Under the pieces are notes generated by a model. The model made no database searches. It was not told the DNA's origin and saw only the letters and a program-made list of their open reading frames with translations. Positions 18,366-27,147 of a stretch of 64,000 nucleotides of DNA are shown here, piece after piece (positions within the stretch are counted from its first letter, which is position 1; every line of letters begins with the position of its first letter). The position numbers were made by a program, and so were the translations under genes. Source of the DNA: Paracoccaceae bacterium (GTDB lineage: Bacteria > Pseudomonadota > Alphaproteobacteria > Rhodobacterales > Rhodobacteraceae); contig JAOTXT010000009.1 of NCBI GenBank assembly GCA_029862205.1, forward strand, positions 21,266-85,265. Direction: 5' to 3'.

Positions 18366-19061
18366 TCAGCCGCTCTCGCTGTCCCAGCGCCAGTCGATCA
18401 CTTCGCCCAACGGCGCGCGCGCGGTTCGAAAGCTATTCGCGGGGTGGGTTTCGTCTGCTAGGCCGAAGGATATTGCACAAACGATCGTGCGATTTTCAGG
18501 TATCGCGAAGTGCGCGCGCACCACGGGCGCGTGCCAGGCGATTGCCGCCTGAGCGATCGAGGCGATGCCGCGCGCCCGTGCCGCCAGCATGAAGCTGGTT
18601 ATGAAGGCCCCGCAATCGACCAGCCCATAGGACCCTAACTCGGCCTCCGAGGTCAGGATCGCCACATGCGGCGCGTCGAAGAAGCAGAAATTGCGCGCGT
18701 TCTGCCGGGCTGAGCCTTCGCGGTCGCCCTTGGTCACGCCGACCGCTTCGTAGAGCTGCCAGCCGCAGACTCGGCGGCGGTCGAGATGCAGGCCGCTATA
18801 GCGTTCGGGAAACGGGATGTCCGGCGCGCCCGGTTGGTCGGGCGGCAGGGACATGAGCTTTTCGCGCAGCGCGTAGGTCTGAGCCCGGTCGGCGATGACA
18901 AGTTGCCAGGGCTGGGCGTTGCACCACGAGGGCGCGCGCTGAGCGGTGTGGACGATCTCCTCGATGGTCTCGCGCGCAATCGGGTCGGGCAGAAAAGCGC
19001 GGCAGGACCAGCGTTCGCGCAGGAGGTCCTCGTAGACCTGAAGGCGGTCCGGCCCCGGCAT
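18366..19061 (-). CDS. Nitroreductase family protein
   Basis: FMN-dependent oxidoreductase of 231 residues. The N-terminal RWSCRAFLPDPI and APSWCNAQPWQLVIA are the FMN-binding signature of the NfsA/NfnB superfamily; the C-terminal ARARGIASIAQAAIAW and SFGLADETHPAN complete the fold. Members reduce nitro groups, quinones or enones with NAD(P)H. It is the last gene of the long minus-strand operon: its ATG begins 1 bp after the RraA-like stop. The physiological substrate is unknown. Confidence 0.88.
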   Translation of the reverse strand: MPGPDRLQVYEDLLRERWSCRAFLPDPIARETIEEIVHTAQRAPSWCNAQPWQLVIADRAQTYALREKLMSLPPDQPGAPDIPFPERYSGLHLDRRRVCGWQLYEAVGVTKGDREGSARQNARNFCFFDAPHVAILTSEAELGSYGLVDCGAFITSFMLAARARGIASIAQAAIAWHAPVVRAHFAIPENRTIVCAISFGLADETHPANSFRTARAPLGEVIDWRWDSESG

Positions 19062-19062
19062 C

Positions 19063-19776
19063 TCAGCGTCCGGTCCGTTCGCGCCAGGCCGCGAAGTCCG
19101 TCTTGGTCTGTTCGTGGGTCGGGGGATAGAGGCCGATGATCGAGCGGCCCTTTTGCACCTCCTCGGTCACGAAATCCTCGAATGCGGTCATTTCGACCGC
19201 TTCCCCGGCGATCTCGCTGGCCAGATGGGCCGGGATGACGACCACGCCCTCGGCATCGCCCACCACCACGTCGCCCGGCCAGACCGGCGCGTCGCCGCAG
19301 CCGATGGGACCGTCGATCTCGACCGCCTGATGGACCGTCAGGTTGGTCGGCGAGGAGGGCCGGTTGTGGTAGACGGGGAAATCCATTCCGGCCATCTCGG
19401 GCGCGTCGCGGAAGCCGCCGTCGGTGACAATTCCGGCGCAACCGCGCACCATCAGCCGGGTCACCAGGATCGACCCGGCGGAGGCGGCGCGGGGGTCCTT
19501 GCGCGAGTCGATCACCATCACCGCGCCCGGCGGGCAGCGCTCGATCGCGTCGCGCTGGGGGTGCTTGGGGTCCTGGAAAACCTCGATCGGGTTCAGATTC
19601 TCGCGCGCCGGGATGTAGCGCAGTGTAAAGGCCGGTCCAACCATGGTTCCGGCGGTGCTGACCGGATGGACGTCCTGGATGAACTGGTTGCGGAGTCCCC
19701 GCTTGAAGAGCGCGGTGCAAATCGTTGCAACTGAAACAGTTTTCAGTTTTTCGCGGGTTTGATCAGAAAGACTCAC
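19063..19776 (-). CDS. RraA family protein (HMG/CHA aldolase-like)
   Basis: A 237-residue member of the RraA/4-hydroxy-4-methyl-2-oxoglutarate aldolase fold. Visible motifs are SVATICTALFKRG at the N-terminus, MVRGCAGIVTDGGFRDAPEM for the metal/substrate loop (Arg and Asp) and WPGDVVVGDAEGVVVIP near the C-terminus. The GTG at 19776 is chosen because it overlaps the upstream stop (GTGA) and has GAGGTG 6 bp before it; the frame is open beyond but that is not family-like. The typical reaction is retro-aldol cleavage or decarboxylation of oxo acids to pyruvate, which would fit the catabolic operon, but the substrate is unknown. Confidence 0.85.
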   Translation of the reverse strand: MSLSDQTREKLKTVSVATICTALFKRGLRNQFIQDVHPVSTAGTMVGPAFTLRYIPARENLNPIEVFQDPKHPQRDAIERCPPGAVMVIDSRKDPRAASAGSILVTRLMVRGCAGIVTDGGFRDAPEMAGMDFPVYHNRPSSPTNLTVHQAVEIDGPIGCGDAPVWPGDVVVGDAEGVVVIPAHLASEIAGEAVEMTAFEDFVTEEVQKGRSIIGLYPPTHEQTKTDFAAWRERTGR

Positions 19777-20660
19777 GAGATCACCTCGAAGCTGCGCTTG
19801 CCCATGGCTTTTTGCACCTCGTAGATCGAGCCCTGGGTCGGGCCGTCCGGGAAAGCCGCGCGCACGGGGCAGGGGGTGATGCGGGGCTCCAATGTCGGCT
19901 GGCCGCAGAGCATCCGGCTGTCGAACTCCTCGATCCCCTCCCACTTGCCGCGCCCGCAGGCGATTGGGAAGGCATCCGCCGCCATCATCTCGTAGAAGAT
20001 GATCCGGCGGTCTTGGGTCGAGCGGTTGAGCGCCGAGCCGTGCACGATGCGCGCATGGTGGATCGAGATCGAGCCAGCGGGGCCCATCAGCGGCACCGCG
20101 TCGGCCATGTTCAGCCCCTCGGCCGCCAGGTCCATGGCGCCGACGAAGGCTCCGTCATGGTGGTGGTTGAAGACGCCGGCGCGGTGGGTGCTGGGGAAGA
20201 CCATCAGGGGGCCGTTCTCGGGGCCCATATCGTCGATGATCAGACCAACCGCCAGCACGTCGTCATTGGTGTAGGGATAGAAGGCCCAGTCCTGATGCCA
20301 TTCGACCGCCGCCCCGTAGCCTGCGGATTTCATGTTGAGCTTGGTGGTCTGGAGCCTCAGATCCGGCCCGATCAGGTCGCGCACCGGGGCCAGGATATGG
20401 TCCGAGCGCATGAGATCGGCGATCACCTCGCTTTGGGTATGGGGGAGTTTGACCCGGCGGATACGCGGGGCGTCTGGGGTGTGGCTGTCCTCGAGGTCGA
20501 TCTTGTCGTCCGAGACGGTCATGCCGCGGGCCTGGTTCTCGAACCGCACGATCTCGGCGCGAATGGCGTCCATGATGTCGTCGGGGACGCGGCGTTCGAG
20601 GATCAGGTAGCCGCTCTGGCCGTAGAAATCGATCTGGGCTTGGGTCAGGGTTTCGGACAT
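19773..20660 (-). CDS. Phytanoyl-CoA dioxygenase (PhyH) family protein
   Basis: Fe(II)/2-oxoglutarate-dependent oxygenase of 295 residues. The iron ligands are visible as the HxD of EWHQDWAFY (His122, Asp124) and a distal His (HARIVHGSALN, about residue 207), followed by Arg for 2-oxoglutarate binding. The ATG at 20660 has GGAGGA 5-6 bp upstream and starts MSETLTQAQIDFYGQSGYLI, the usual family N-terminus. It hydroxylates an unknown substrate. The long inverted repeat at 20676-20733 lies immediately upstream of its ribosome site. Confidence 0.88.
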   Translation of the reverse strand: MSETLTQAQIDFYGQSGYLILERRVPDDIMDAIRAEIVRFENQARGMTVSDDKIDLEDSHTPDAPRIRRVKLPHTQSEVIADLMRSDHILAPVRDLIGPDLRLQTTKLNMKSAGYGAAVEWHQDWAFYPYTNDDVLAVGLIIDDMGPENGPLMVFPSTHRAGVFNHHHDGAFVGAMDLAAEGLNMADAVPLMGPAGSISIHHARIVHGSALNRSTQDRRIIFYEMMAADAFPIACGRGKWEGIEEFDSRMLCGQPTLEPRITPCPVRAAFPDGPTQGSIYEVQKAMGKRSFEVIS

Positions 20661-20675
20661 TTGGTCCTCCAAGCG

Positions 20676-20733
20676 GTAGGGTGGGTTTTCAACCCACCTT
20701 AGGTCCGAATGGTGGGTTGAAAACCCACCCTAC
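20676..20733. repeat. Intergenic inverted repeat with 23-bp perfect arms
   Basis: Arms at 20676-20698 and 20711-20733 are exact reverse complements, separated by 12 bp; each arm is itself nearly palindromic (GGTGGGTT/AACCCACC inside). It lies within the operon, between the isochorismatase-like and PhyH genes. The shape resembles a REP/BIME-like or small palindromic element that may recur elsewhere in the genome; only this copy is in the window. Confidence 0.9.
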
Positions 20734-20737
20734 AAGT

Positions 20738-21379
20738 TCATGCCGCGCTCGGCGCCACCGCATGAGCCTCCATCGCCGCCAGAACTTCTTCAAGCGATCG
20801 GCGCGCGCCGGTCTGCAAATATTCCATGGCGCGGAGCGCGGCCTCGTGAGCCTCGAGGCTGGACCCCGCGACGCAATCCTCGATCACCCGGCAGAAATAG
20901 TCGGACTGGTGGCCGTCGACGAAGGTGTAGTGGACGCAGACATCCGTCAGCCCGCCGCAGAGGAGCAGCGTGTCGACTTTCAGCCCCCTCAAAAGAATCT
21001 CGAGATCCGTGCCGAAAAAGGCCGAGTAGCGGCGTTTCGGGATGACGTAGTCGTCGGGCCGGATGCCCATCTCCTCGACAGCCAGCGACGTGCCCGGATT
21101 ACCCTCGACGCAATGGACATCCTCCGATCCGTCAAGCTCCCGGCCGAAATCGACCAGGTCCGGGCGGTGGACCTCCTGGATGAAGATGACCGGAACCCCA
21201 CAGGCACGCGCCTTGTCGATGGCCGTGCGGGCCTTCAGCATCCGTTCAGCATAGTCCGGCATGTGGTCGATGGCGCGGGTCTCGCTCTGGTCGATGAAGG
21301 TGCCCTTCTGGATGTCGATGACGATCAGGGCCGGGCGGCCTTCGATCAGGGCGCGGGGTTCGGCGTTGGGATTGGCCAT
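20738..21379 (-). CDS. Isochorismatase-like cysteine hydrolase
   Basis: A 213-residue member of the isochorismatase/nicotinamidase-like superfamily. The catalytic triad is visible: Asp22 in ALIVIDIQKGTF, Lys115 in VIPKRRYSAFFGT and Cys148 in GLTDVCVHYT; the family cis-peptide is next to the Cys. Members hydrolyse amides or vinyl ethers (nicotinamidase, N-carbamoyl hydrolase, biuret hydrolase). In this operon an amide substrate of the TRAP-imported compound is possible, but unproven. No strong ribosome site is seen at the ATG. Confidence 0.9.
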   Translation of the reverse strand: MANPNAEPRALIEGRPALIVIDIQKGTFIDQSETRAIDHMPDYAERMLKARTAIDKARACGVPVIFIQEVHRPDLVDFGRELDGSEDVHCVEGNPGTSLAVEEMGIRPDDYVIPKRRYSAFFGTDLEILLRGLKVDTLLLCGGLTDVCVHYTFVDGHQSDYFCRVIEDCVAGSSLEAHEAALRAMEYLQTGARRSLEEVLAAMEAHAVAPSAA

Positions 21380-21440
21380 GCGTCTGTCCGATCCGGTTTA
21401 AGTGTGAGCTTTCAGTCGTGGATTGGGGTAGGGGCAGTTC

Positions 21441-21842
21441 TCATTCCGCCTTTTTCGCCTTTTCCTTGATCCGGTCGGCGAACCGCGCAGCTGTCACGAC
21501 GACCCGCTGGTGAGTTCCTTCGCTGATCCGGTCCCGTTCGTCCCGCGCGGATACCTTAAACGTCAGCTTGCGCCCGTCAATTTCGATCAGCTCGGCCGTC
21601 GCGGTGACCTTCATACCGATCGGGGTCGCGGCAAGGTGCGAGACGTCCAAATGGGTGCCGAGGGACTGTTTCCCCTCGGGCAGCAGGTGCTCAATCGCCG
21701 CCAGAGCCGCCTCCTCGATCAGCGTGATCATGATCGGCGTTGCCATCACGACGATCCGCCCCGAGCCGACACGTGGCGCGGTGTCATTGGTGCCCACCAC
21801 CATCTCGGCTTCGCCCATCAGGCCCGGTACGATGCGGTCCAT
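21441..21842 (-). CDS. Thioesterase-like hotdog protein (FlK-like)
   Basis: A 133-residue protein with the hotdog/acyl-CoA thioesterase pattern: GRIVVMATPIMITLIEEAALAAIE, then GTHLDVSHLAATPIGMKVTATAEL, resembling fluoroacetyl-CoA thioesterase FlK and related small thioesterases. The ATG at 21842 is 1 bp after the dehydratase stop (21844-21846), so it is translationally coupled; the frame is open further upstream but that part lies inside the dehydratase gene. The substrate is unknown. It is cytoplasmic, and its position among catabolic genes suggests hydrolysis of a CoA-linked intermediate. Confidence 0.75.
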   Translation of the reverse strand: MDRIVPGLMGEAEMVVGTNDTAPRVGSGRIVVMATPIMITLIEEAALAAIEHLLPEGKQSLGTHLDVSHLAATPIGMKVTATAELIEIDGRKLTFKVSARDERDRISEGTHQRVVVTAARFADRIKEKAKKAE

Positions 21843-21843
21843 C

Positions 21844-23571
21844 TCAGAAAATATCCGGCTCCGGCGCCGTCCGCCCGAACCCGGTCTCAAGATAGTCGAA
21901 ATCGCAGCCCTTGTCGGCCTGCTGGATATGGCGGGCGAACATCCAGTTATAGCCGCGGGTCGCCTTGGGCTCGGGGGCTTTCCATTCCGACCGGCGGCGG
22001 TCGAGTTCCGCCTGATCGACAGCCATATCGATGGTCCGGTTCGACACATCGACGCGGATCATGTCGCCCGTGCGCACCAGCGCCAAAGGCCCGCCGATCG
22101 CTGCCTCGGGGGCCGCGTGCAGCACACAGGCACCGTAGGAGGTGCCCGACATCCGCGCGTCCGAGATCCGCAGCATGTCGCGCACGCCCTGGCGCACCAG
22201 CTTGGTCGGGATCGGCAGCATTCCCCATTCCGGCATCCCCGGCGCGCCGATGGGGCCGGCATTGCGCAGCACCATCACATGGTCGGGCGTCACGTCCAGA
22301 CCTGGGTCATCGACCGCCGTTTTCATCTCCGGGTAGCTGTCGAAGACCAGGGCCGGCCCCTCGTGCACCATCAGCCGCTGCTCCATGGCGCAGGGCTTGA
22401 TGACGCAGCCATCCGGGGCGAGGTTGCCGCGCAGGACGGCGAGCGAGCCGGACGGATAGATCGGGTTCTCTACGGGCCGGATCACATCGTCGTTATAGAC
22501 CTCGGCGCCTTTCAGCGTGTCACCCAGGGACCGGCCGGAGACGGTGAGCGCATCCAGGTTCAACCGCTCGGTCAGCCGGCTCATCAGCCCGCGCAGGCCC
22601 CCGGCATAGTAAAAATCCTCCATCAGGTATTCGCTGCCCGAGGGACGGATATTGGCGATCACCGGCACCTCGCGCCCGGCCCGGTCGAGATCGTCCATGG
22701 TCAGGTCGATCCCGGCGCGGCGCGCCATTGCGACCAGGTGGATGATGGCATTCGTCGAGCAGCCGGTGGCCATGGCGACGGTAACGGCATTGTCGACGGC
22801 CTCCTGCGTCATCACCTTGCCGGGCGTCAGGTCCTCCCACACCATCTCGACCGCTCGCCGCCCGCAGGCCGCCGACATGCGCTGGTGGCCTGCATCCGCC
22901 GCGGGGATGGCCGAGGCGCCGGGCAGCGTCATCCCCAAAGCCTCGGCGATCGAGGTCATGGTGGAGGCCGTGCCCATGGTCATGCAATGGCCGTAGGAGC
23001 GCGCGATGCCGCCCTCGACCTCGACCCAGTCCTGGTCCGAGATATTGCCGGCGCGCCGCTCGTCCCAGTATTTCCAGGTGTCGGACCCCGAGCCCAGCGT
23101 CTTGCCCCGCCAATTGCCGCGCAGCATCGGGCCGGCGGTCAGAAATAGGCAGGGATAGCCCGCCGAGATAGCACCCATCAGCAGGCCCGGCGTGGTCTTG
23201 TCGCAGCCCCCCATCAGGACAGCGCCGTCCACCGGATGCGAGCGCAGCAGTTCCTCGGTCTCGATCGCCAGCAGGTTCCGGTAGAGCATGGTGGTGGGCT
23301 TGACCATCGGCTCGGAGAGCGAGATCGCCGGAAGCTCCAACGGAAACCCGCCCGCCTGGAAGATGCCCCTTTTGACGTCCTCGACCCGGGATTTGAAATG
23401 GGCGTGGCATTGGTTGATGTCGGACCATGTATTGATGATCGCGATGACCGGCTTGCCCTTCCAGTCCTCCGGTCCATAGCCCATTTGCATGGCGCGCGAC
23501 CGGTGACCGAACGCGCGCAGGTCGTCGGGCGCAAACCAGCGGGCCGAGCGCAGGTCTTCCGGCTGTTTCAC
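21844..23571 (-). CDS. IlvD/Edd family dehydratase (sugar-acid type)
   Basis: An iron-sulfur dehydratase of 575 residues. The three cluster cysteines are visible at Cys55 (DINQCHAH), Cys123 (GGCDKTTPG) and Cys196 (YGHCMTMGTASTM), spaced as in L-arabinonate and D-xylonate dehydratases rather than with the IlvD isoleucine/valine pattern. The C-terminal DKGCDFDYLETGFG is typical of the sugar-acid branch. It removes water from a sugar acid to a 2-keto-3-deoxy acid. The start is a GTG at 23571 with no clear ribosome site, close behind a 44-residue membrane protein gene. Together with the TRAP importer it suggests uptake and dehydration of an aldonic or similar acid. Confidence 0.9.
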   Translation of the reverse strand: MKQPEDLRSARWFAPDDLRAFGHRSRAMQMGYGPEDWKGKPVIAIINTWSDINQCHAHFKSRVEDVKRGIFQAGGFPLELPAISLSEPMVKPTTMLYRNLLAIETEELLRSHPVDGAVLMGGCDKTTPGLLMGAISAGYPCLFLTAGPMLRGNWRGKTLGSGSDTWKYWDERRAGNISDQDWVEVEGGIARSYGHCMTMGTASTMTSIAEALGMTLPGASAIPAADAGHQRMSAACGRRAVEMVWEDLTPGKVMTQEAVDNAVTVAMATGCSTNAIIHLVAMARRAGIDLTMDDLDRAGREVPVIANIRPSGSEYLMEDFYYAGGLRGLMSRLTERLNLDALTVSGRSLGDTLKGAEVYNDDVIRPVENPIYPSGSLAVLRGNLAPDGCVIKPCAMEQRLMVHEGPALVFDSYPEMKTAVDDPGLDVTPDHVMVLRNAGPIGAPGMPEWGMLPIPTKLVRQGVRDMLRISDARMSGTSYGACVLHAAPEAAIGGPLALVRTGDMIRVDVSNRTIDMAVDQAELDRRRSEWKAPEPKATRGYNWMFARHIQQADKGCDFDYLETGFGRTAPEPDIF

Positions 23572-23572
23572 G

Positions 23573-23707
23573 TCAGGCGAACCCGTCGGCCAGCGTGAAC
23601 ATGAACCAGATCAGTCCCGCCGCGAACAGGGCGCCGGCGATAGCCGGTGCGACCCCGTAATAGGCGCCGATCCCTCTCAGATCCTCTTCGCCGTCTTCGC
23701 TGTGCAT
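23573..23707 (-). CDS. Small single-span membrane protein, 44 residues
   Basis: No family recognised. The product starts MHSEDGEEDLRGIGAYYG, acidic, then has one hydrophobic span AIAGALFAAGLIWFMFTLA (about residues 22-40). It lies between the TRAP permease (stop at 23720) and the dehydratase GTG (23571), overlapping or abutting both. The tight packing and operon position suggest a real gene, possibly an accessory of the transporter. It could also be a chance open frame, as no strong ribosome site is visible. Confidence 0.55.
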   Translation of the reverse strand: MHSEDGEEDLRGIGAYYGVAPAIAGALFAAGLIWFMFTLADGFA

Positions 23708-23719
23708 CGGGTCTCTCCT

Positions 23720-25780
23720 TTATCCGCTCAGCGCCTTTGGCATCCAAAGCGCGATCTCGGGGAAGAACATGACCAGCAGCATGCCCAAGATTTGCAGCGC
23801 GATGAAGGGCAGCACACTGAGAAAGATCTCCTGCAGCGTGATCTCGCGCCCATCCGGCATCTGCTTCGCTTGCGGCACAACCGATTTCAGCCAGAAGCAG
23901 GCGGGGCCGAACGGCGGGCTGAGGAAATAGATCTGGATGTTCATCACGAAGAGCACGCCGAACCAGACCGCGGCCCAATCCGGGTCCATGCCCAACGCCG
24001 GGGCCAGGTCGCGCACGACGGGTGCGAAGACCGGCACGGTGATGAAGATGATCGCGATCCACTCCATGAACGTTCCCAGGATCACCAGGATCGCCATCAT
24101 GACGAAGATGGTGCCGAGCGGTCCCAGCCCCGCCGACTTGATCAGGCCGCCCATGAACTCGGACCCGCCGATCAGATTGTAGAGACCGACGAATGCGACC
24201 GCGCCCAGGATGAGCCAGATGATCGTGCCGACGATGGTCATCGTGCTGGCCAGGCAATCGCGCAACAGCGCGTAGTTGAACTTGAAGCGCACCGCCGCGA
24301 CCACGATGGCGCCGAAGACACCGACAGCGGAGGCCTCGGTCACGCTGGTGATGCCGGCATAGATGAAACCCATGACGCAGGCGATCAGCAGGATGCACAG
24401 AATCACCGCCACCACCTGATGCGTGCCGAGCTTGGTCTCGGACCCGGTCATCTTGGCGATCTCGGCGGCGGTGGGGGCGAATTCCGGATTGATGTTCACC
24501 CGTACCAGCACATAGATCACATAGAAGCTGGCCAGCATCAGGCCCGGGACGAAGCCCGCCGAGAAGAGATCGCCGATCCCGACATTGGCGGAGAGCCCAT
24601 ATACGATCATTACGATCGAAGGGGGGATCAGGGTGGCGAGCGCGCCGGCTGCGCAGATCAAGCCGATGGTCAGCTTTCGGTCATAGCCGAGCCGCAGCAT
24701 CTGTGGGAGCGCGACCAGGCCCAGCATCACGATCTCGCCGCCCATCACGCCCGACATGGCGGCCAGGATCACCGCGACGATGGTGGTCTGCAGTGCCACG
24801 CCGCCGCGGAACCCGCCCGCGAAGATCGACATGGCGTCAAAGAGGTCCCGCGCGATGCCGGAGCGTTCCAGGATCGAGGCCATCAGCACGAAGAACGGCA
24901 CTGCGACCAGCGGATATTTCTCCAGCAGGTCCATGGCATTGGTCGAGACCAGATACATGCCGTTATTGCCGTAGAAGAGCAGCGCGCAAATCACCGAGAT
25001 GATCAGCGTCACGATCCCCAGTGGCATGCCGGTCATCATCAGCGCCATCAGCGCGATGACGATCATCAGGCTGATCGTGCCGATCCCAACCGCGTCGCGG
25101 TCCACACGGAAATTCTCGACGAAGGCGCCGCCGGTCTCGTTGAACGCTTCGTCGATGCCGGCGACGGCGCTGTCATAGCCCCCGTAATGGGCCGCGATCT
25201 GCACGAGGTAGCGCAGGCAAATGAGCGCCAGCAGCGCGAGGGTGGCAACCTGGAGCGGACGCGATTGAAAATGCCGGGTCAGGTTCACCAGAAGCTGGAC
25301 CAGATACATGAAGAGGCCCAGCACCAGCACCGATTTAAGGATGATCGGCTGCGGCGAGTTCCACGCCGAACCCAGGCGCTCGGTCAGATCGATGCTCTCG
25401 AGTGCCCGGATCAACGTGTCGCCGACCAGCATGTAGAGGGCGAAGACGCCGACCAGCATGGCAAAGAGATCGAGCCACCAGCGAGTGCGCTCGGATGCCA
25501 TCAGGTAGAAGACGGTGATCCCGATATGGCGCTTCTGCAGTGTCACGAACCCGGCCGACAGCATCCAGGCGCAGGCGCAGAGCACCATGACCACCTCGAA
25601 AACCCATTGGGTCGGGTCGTTCAGGATGTAGCGCGAGAAGACTTCCCACAACGTGGCGGCGGCGGCGATGATATACAAGTTGCCCACCGCCAGCCCGGTG
25701 AACCGGCTGACATGATCGACCACCCGGCCGAAGCCGGCGCCCGCGGGCGGGTTTATGACGGTTTCAGTGACCGCAACCAT
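23720..25780 (-). CDS. TRAP transporter permease, fused small and large subunits (DctQ-DctM)
   Basis: A 686-residue inner-membrane protein joining the small (DctQ) and large (DctM) TRAP subunits. The N-terminal ~230 residues hold four to five spans with the DctQ-type RRHIGITVFYLM/WWLDLFAM region; the rest holds a DctM-type series of spans with GVMGGEIVMLGLVALPQML and GTFMEWIAIIFITVPVFAPVV. It imports organic acids with a sodium or proton gradient together with the DctP protein encoded 95 bp upstream. The ATG at 25780 is chosen (MVAVTETVINPP, with AGGGGG upstream); the frame is open further. Fusion of the two subunits is known in this family. Confidence 0.93.
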   Translation of the reverse strand: MVAVTETVINPPAGAGFGRVVDHVSRFTGLAVGNLYIIAAAATLWEVFSRYILNDPTQWVFEVVMVLCACAWMLSAGFVTLQKRHIGITVFYLMASERTRWWLDLFAMLVGVFALYMLVGDTLIRALESIDLTERLGSAWNSPQPIILKSVLVLGLFMYLVQLLVNLTRHFQSRPLQVATLALLALICLRYLVQIAAHYGGYDSAVAGIDEAFNETGGAFVENFRVDRDAVGIGTISLMIVIALMALMMTGMPLGIVTLIISVICALLFYGNNGMYLVSTNAMDLLEKYPLVAVPFFVLMASILERSGIARDLFDAMSIFAGGFRGGVALQTTIVAVILAAMSGVMGGEIVMLGLVALPQMLRLGYDRKLTIGLICAAGALATLIPPSIVMIVYGLSANVGIGDLFSAGFVPGLMLASFYVIYVLVRVNINPEFAPTAAEIAKMTGSETKLGTHQVVAVILCILLIACVMGFIYAGITSVTEASAVGVFGAIVVAAVRFKFNYALLRDCLASTMTIVGTIIWLILGAVAFVGLYNLIGGSEFMGGLIKSAGLGPLGTIFVMMAILVILGTFMEWIAIIFITVPVFAPVVRDLAPALGMDPDWAAVWFGVLFVMNIQIYFLSPPFGPACFWLKSVVPQAKQMPDGREITLQEIFLSVLPFIALQILGMLLVMFFPEIALWMPKALSG

Positions 25781-25875
25781 GGGCCTCGCCCCCTGAAAGA
25801 TGCATGCCTTCCCCCCTGTTACGGAGAGGTGCGAGGCACGCGCCGAAATCAACGGGCGCGCGCCCCGGCCCGAGC

Positions 25876-26919
25876 TTACTCTTTCAGCAGACCGATGCTC
25901 TTCATGTAGGTCAGATGCGCGTCGAGGGCTTCCTTGGCGAGCTCGGACTTGGCGGCGAAGTCGTACCAGGCGCCAACCGCGATCTCACGGAACTTGGCAC
26001 GTTCTTCTGTCGACCAGTCGATCACCGTGACATCCCCGCCGGCGCGCTGCTCGGCTGCGATCGCGCGATCCTGCAGGTCCGCCTCGCGGCGCATGGCGTC
26101 GTACGCCGCCGAATACCAGATCTCGAGTTGCGCCTGGCCCTCGGGACCCAAGCCGTCCCAGATCTTTTTGTTGACGATGAACTGCAGCACGGCCATCGAG
26201 TGGATGCCCGGATAGATCGGGTATTTCGCGACCTTGTACATGCCCGACGCGTTGTTGTTGACGTGCGCCGAAGCATCCGCCGCGTCGATCACGCCCTTCT
26301 CGAGCGCCGTGTAGACCTCGGAGAATGGCAGCGAGACCGGGGCCGCGCCCGCGCGCTTGAAGATTTCCGCCGCCAGGCCTTCCGGCGAGCGCACCTTGAC
26401 GCCTTTCATGTCGTCAACGGTGTTGATCGGGATGGTCGAGACAAAGGCTTCCTTGGCATAAGGCCCACAGCCGACGACGTGCACTTTGCCGTTGGTGTAT
26501 TTGTCGTAGAGCTTCTGCAGGATCTCCTTGCCGCCGCCATGCATGCAGAACGTACGCACCTGGTCGACCGTGTCATAGCCCGCAATCAGATCGCCGATCA
26601 CGGCGAAGGCCGGATCACGGCCCGAGAAATAGCTGACCGCGTTCAGGTCACCGTCCAGGATACCATTGGCCACCGCGTCGATCGTTTCGCGGTGGGGAAC
26701 CACCGCCTTGGTGGGCAGCACGTCGACCTTGAGATTGCCGCCGGTCATCGACTCGAGCTTCGGCGCCCAATTATCGGTCATGAAGCGATGCGCCCAGTCG
26801 CCAGCCTTCGACGAGGCCTGCAGCTTCAGCGTCTTCGCCTCGGCGCTGACTGCGCCCAGGCCCAATGTCACCGCAACCGCAGCGGCGGTGCTCATCTTGA
26901 TGATCGAATGAATTCCCAT
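25876..26919 (-). CDS. TRAP transporter substrate-binding protein (DctP)
   Basis: Periplasmic DctP-family protein of 347 residues. The ATG at 26919 follows a perfect AGGGAGGAAAG site, and a signal peptide ends near residue 26-28 (VSA/AEA before KTLKLQ). Visible features are the DctP ligand-binding core FPLPTKAVVPHRETIDAVANG (split here with VDVL before it) and RSPEGLAAEIFKRAGAAPV, where an Arg contacts the ligand carboxylate. It heads the TRAP/catabolic operon, so its expression marks the promoter in 26920-27147. The substrate is probably a carboxylate; identity unknown. Confidence 0.92.
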   Translation of the reverse strand: MGIHSIIKMSTAAAVAVTLGLGAVSAEAKTLKLQASSKAGDWAHRFMTDNWAPKLESMTGGNLKVDVLPTKAVVPHRETIDAVANGILDGDLNAVSYFSGRDPAFAVIGDLIAGYDTVDQVRTFCMHGGGKEILQKLYDKYTNGKVHVVGCGPYAKEAFVSTIPINTVDDMKGVKVRSPEGLAAEIFKRAGAAPVSLPFSEVYTALEKGVIDAADASAHVNNNASGMYKVAKYPIYPGIHSMAVLQFIVNKKIWDGLGPEGQAQLEIWYSAAYDAMRREADLQDRAIAAEQRAGGDVTVIDWSTEERAKFREIAVGAWYDFAAKSELAKEALDAHLTYMKSIGLLKE

Positions 26920-27147
26920 TGCTTTCCTCCCTGATCCAGCACGTTCGCAATACACGGTCGCCGGAGCCTTCGCGGCTCCCTTGAATCCCGACTAGAAGAT
27001 CAGACCCTGCGGTGCAAGGCTGTCAGGGAGTCCATCAAGTAGGTGCTGGAACGGGAATGCACGGTCGGCGCAGGCATCGCGGCCGCCGTGGCAAGTGCAA
27101 AGGCTCGGTTGGAACGAAATCCGGTGCGGATGATCCGCGACGCCCGG

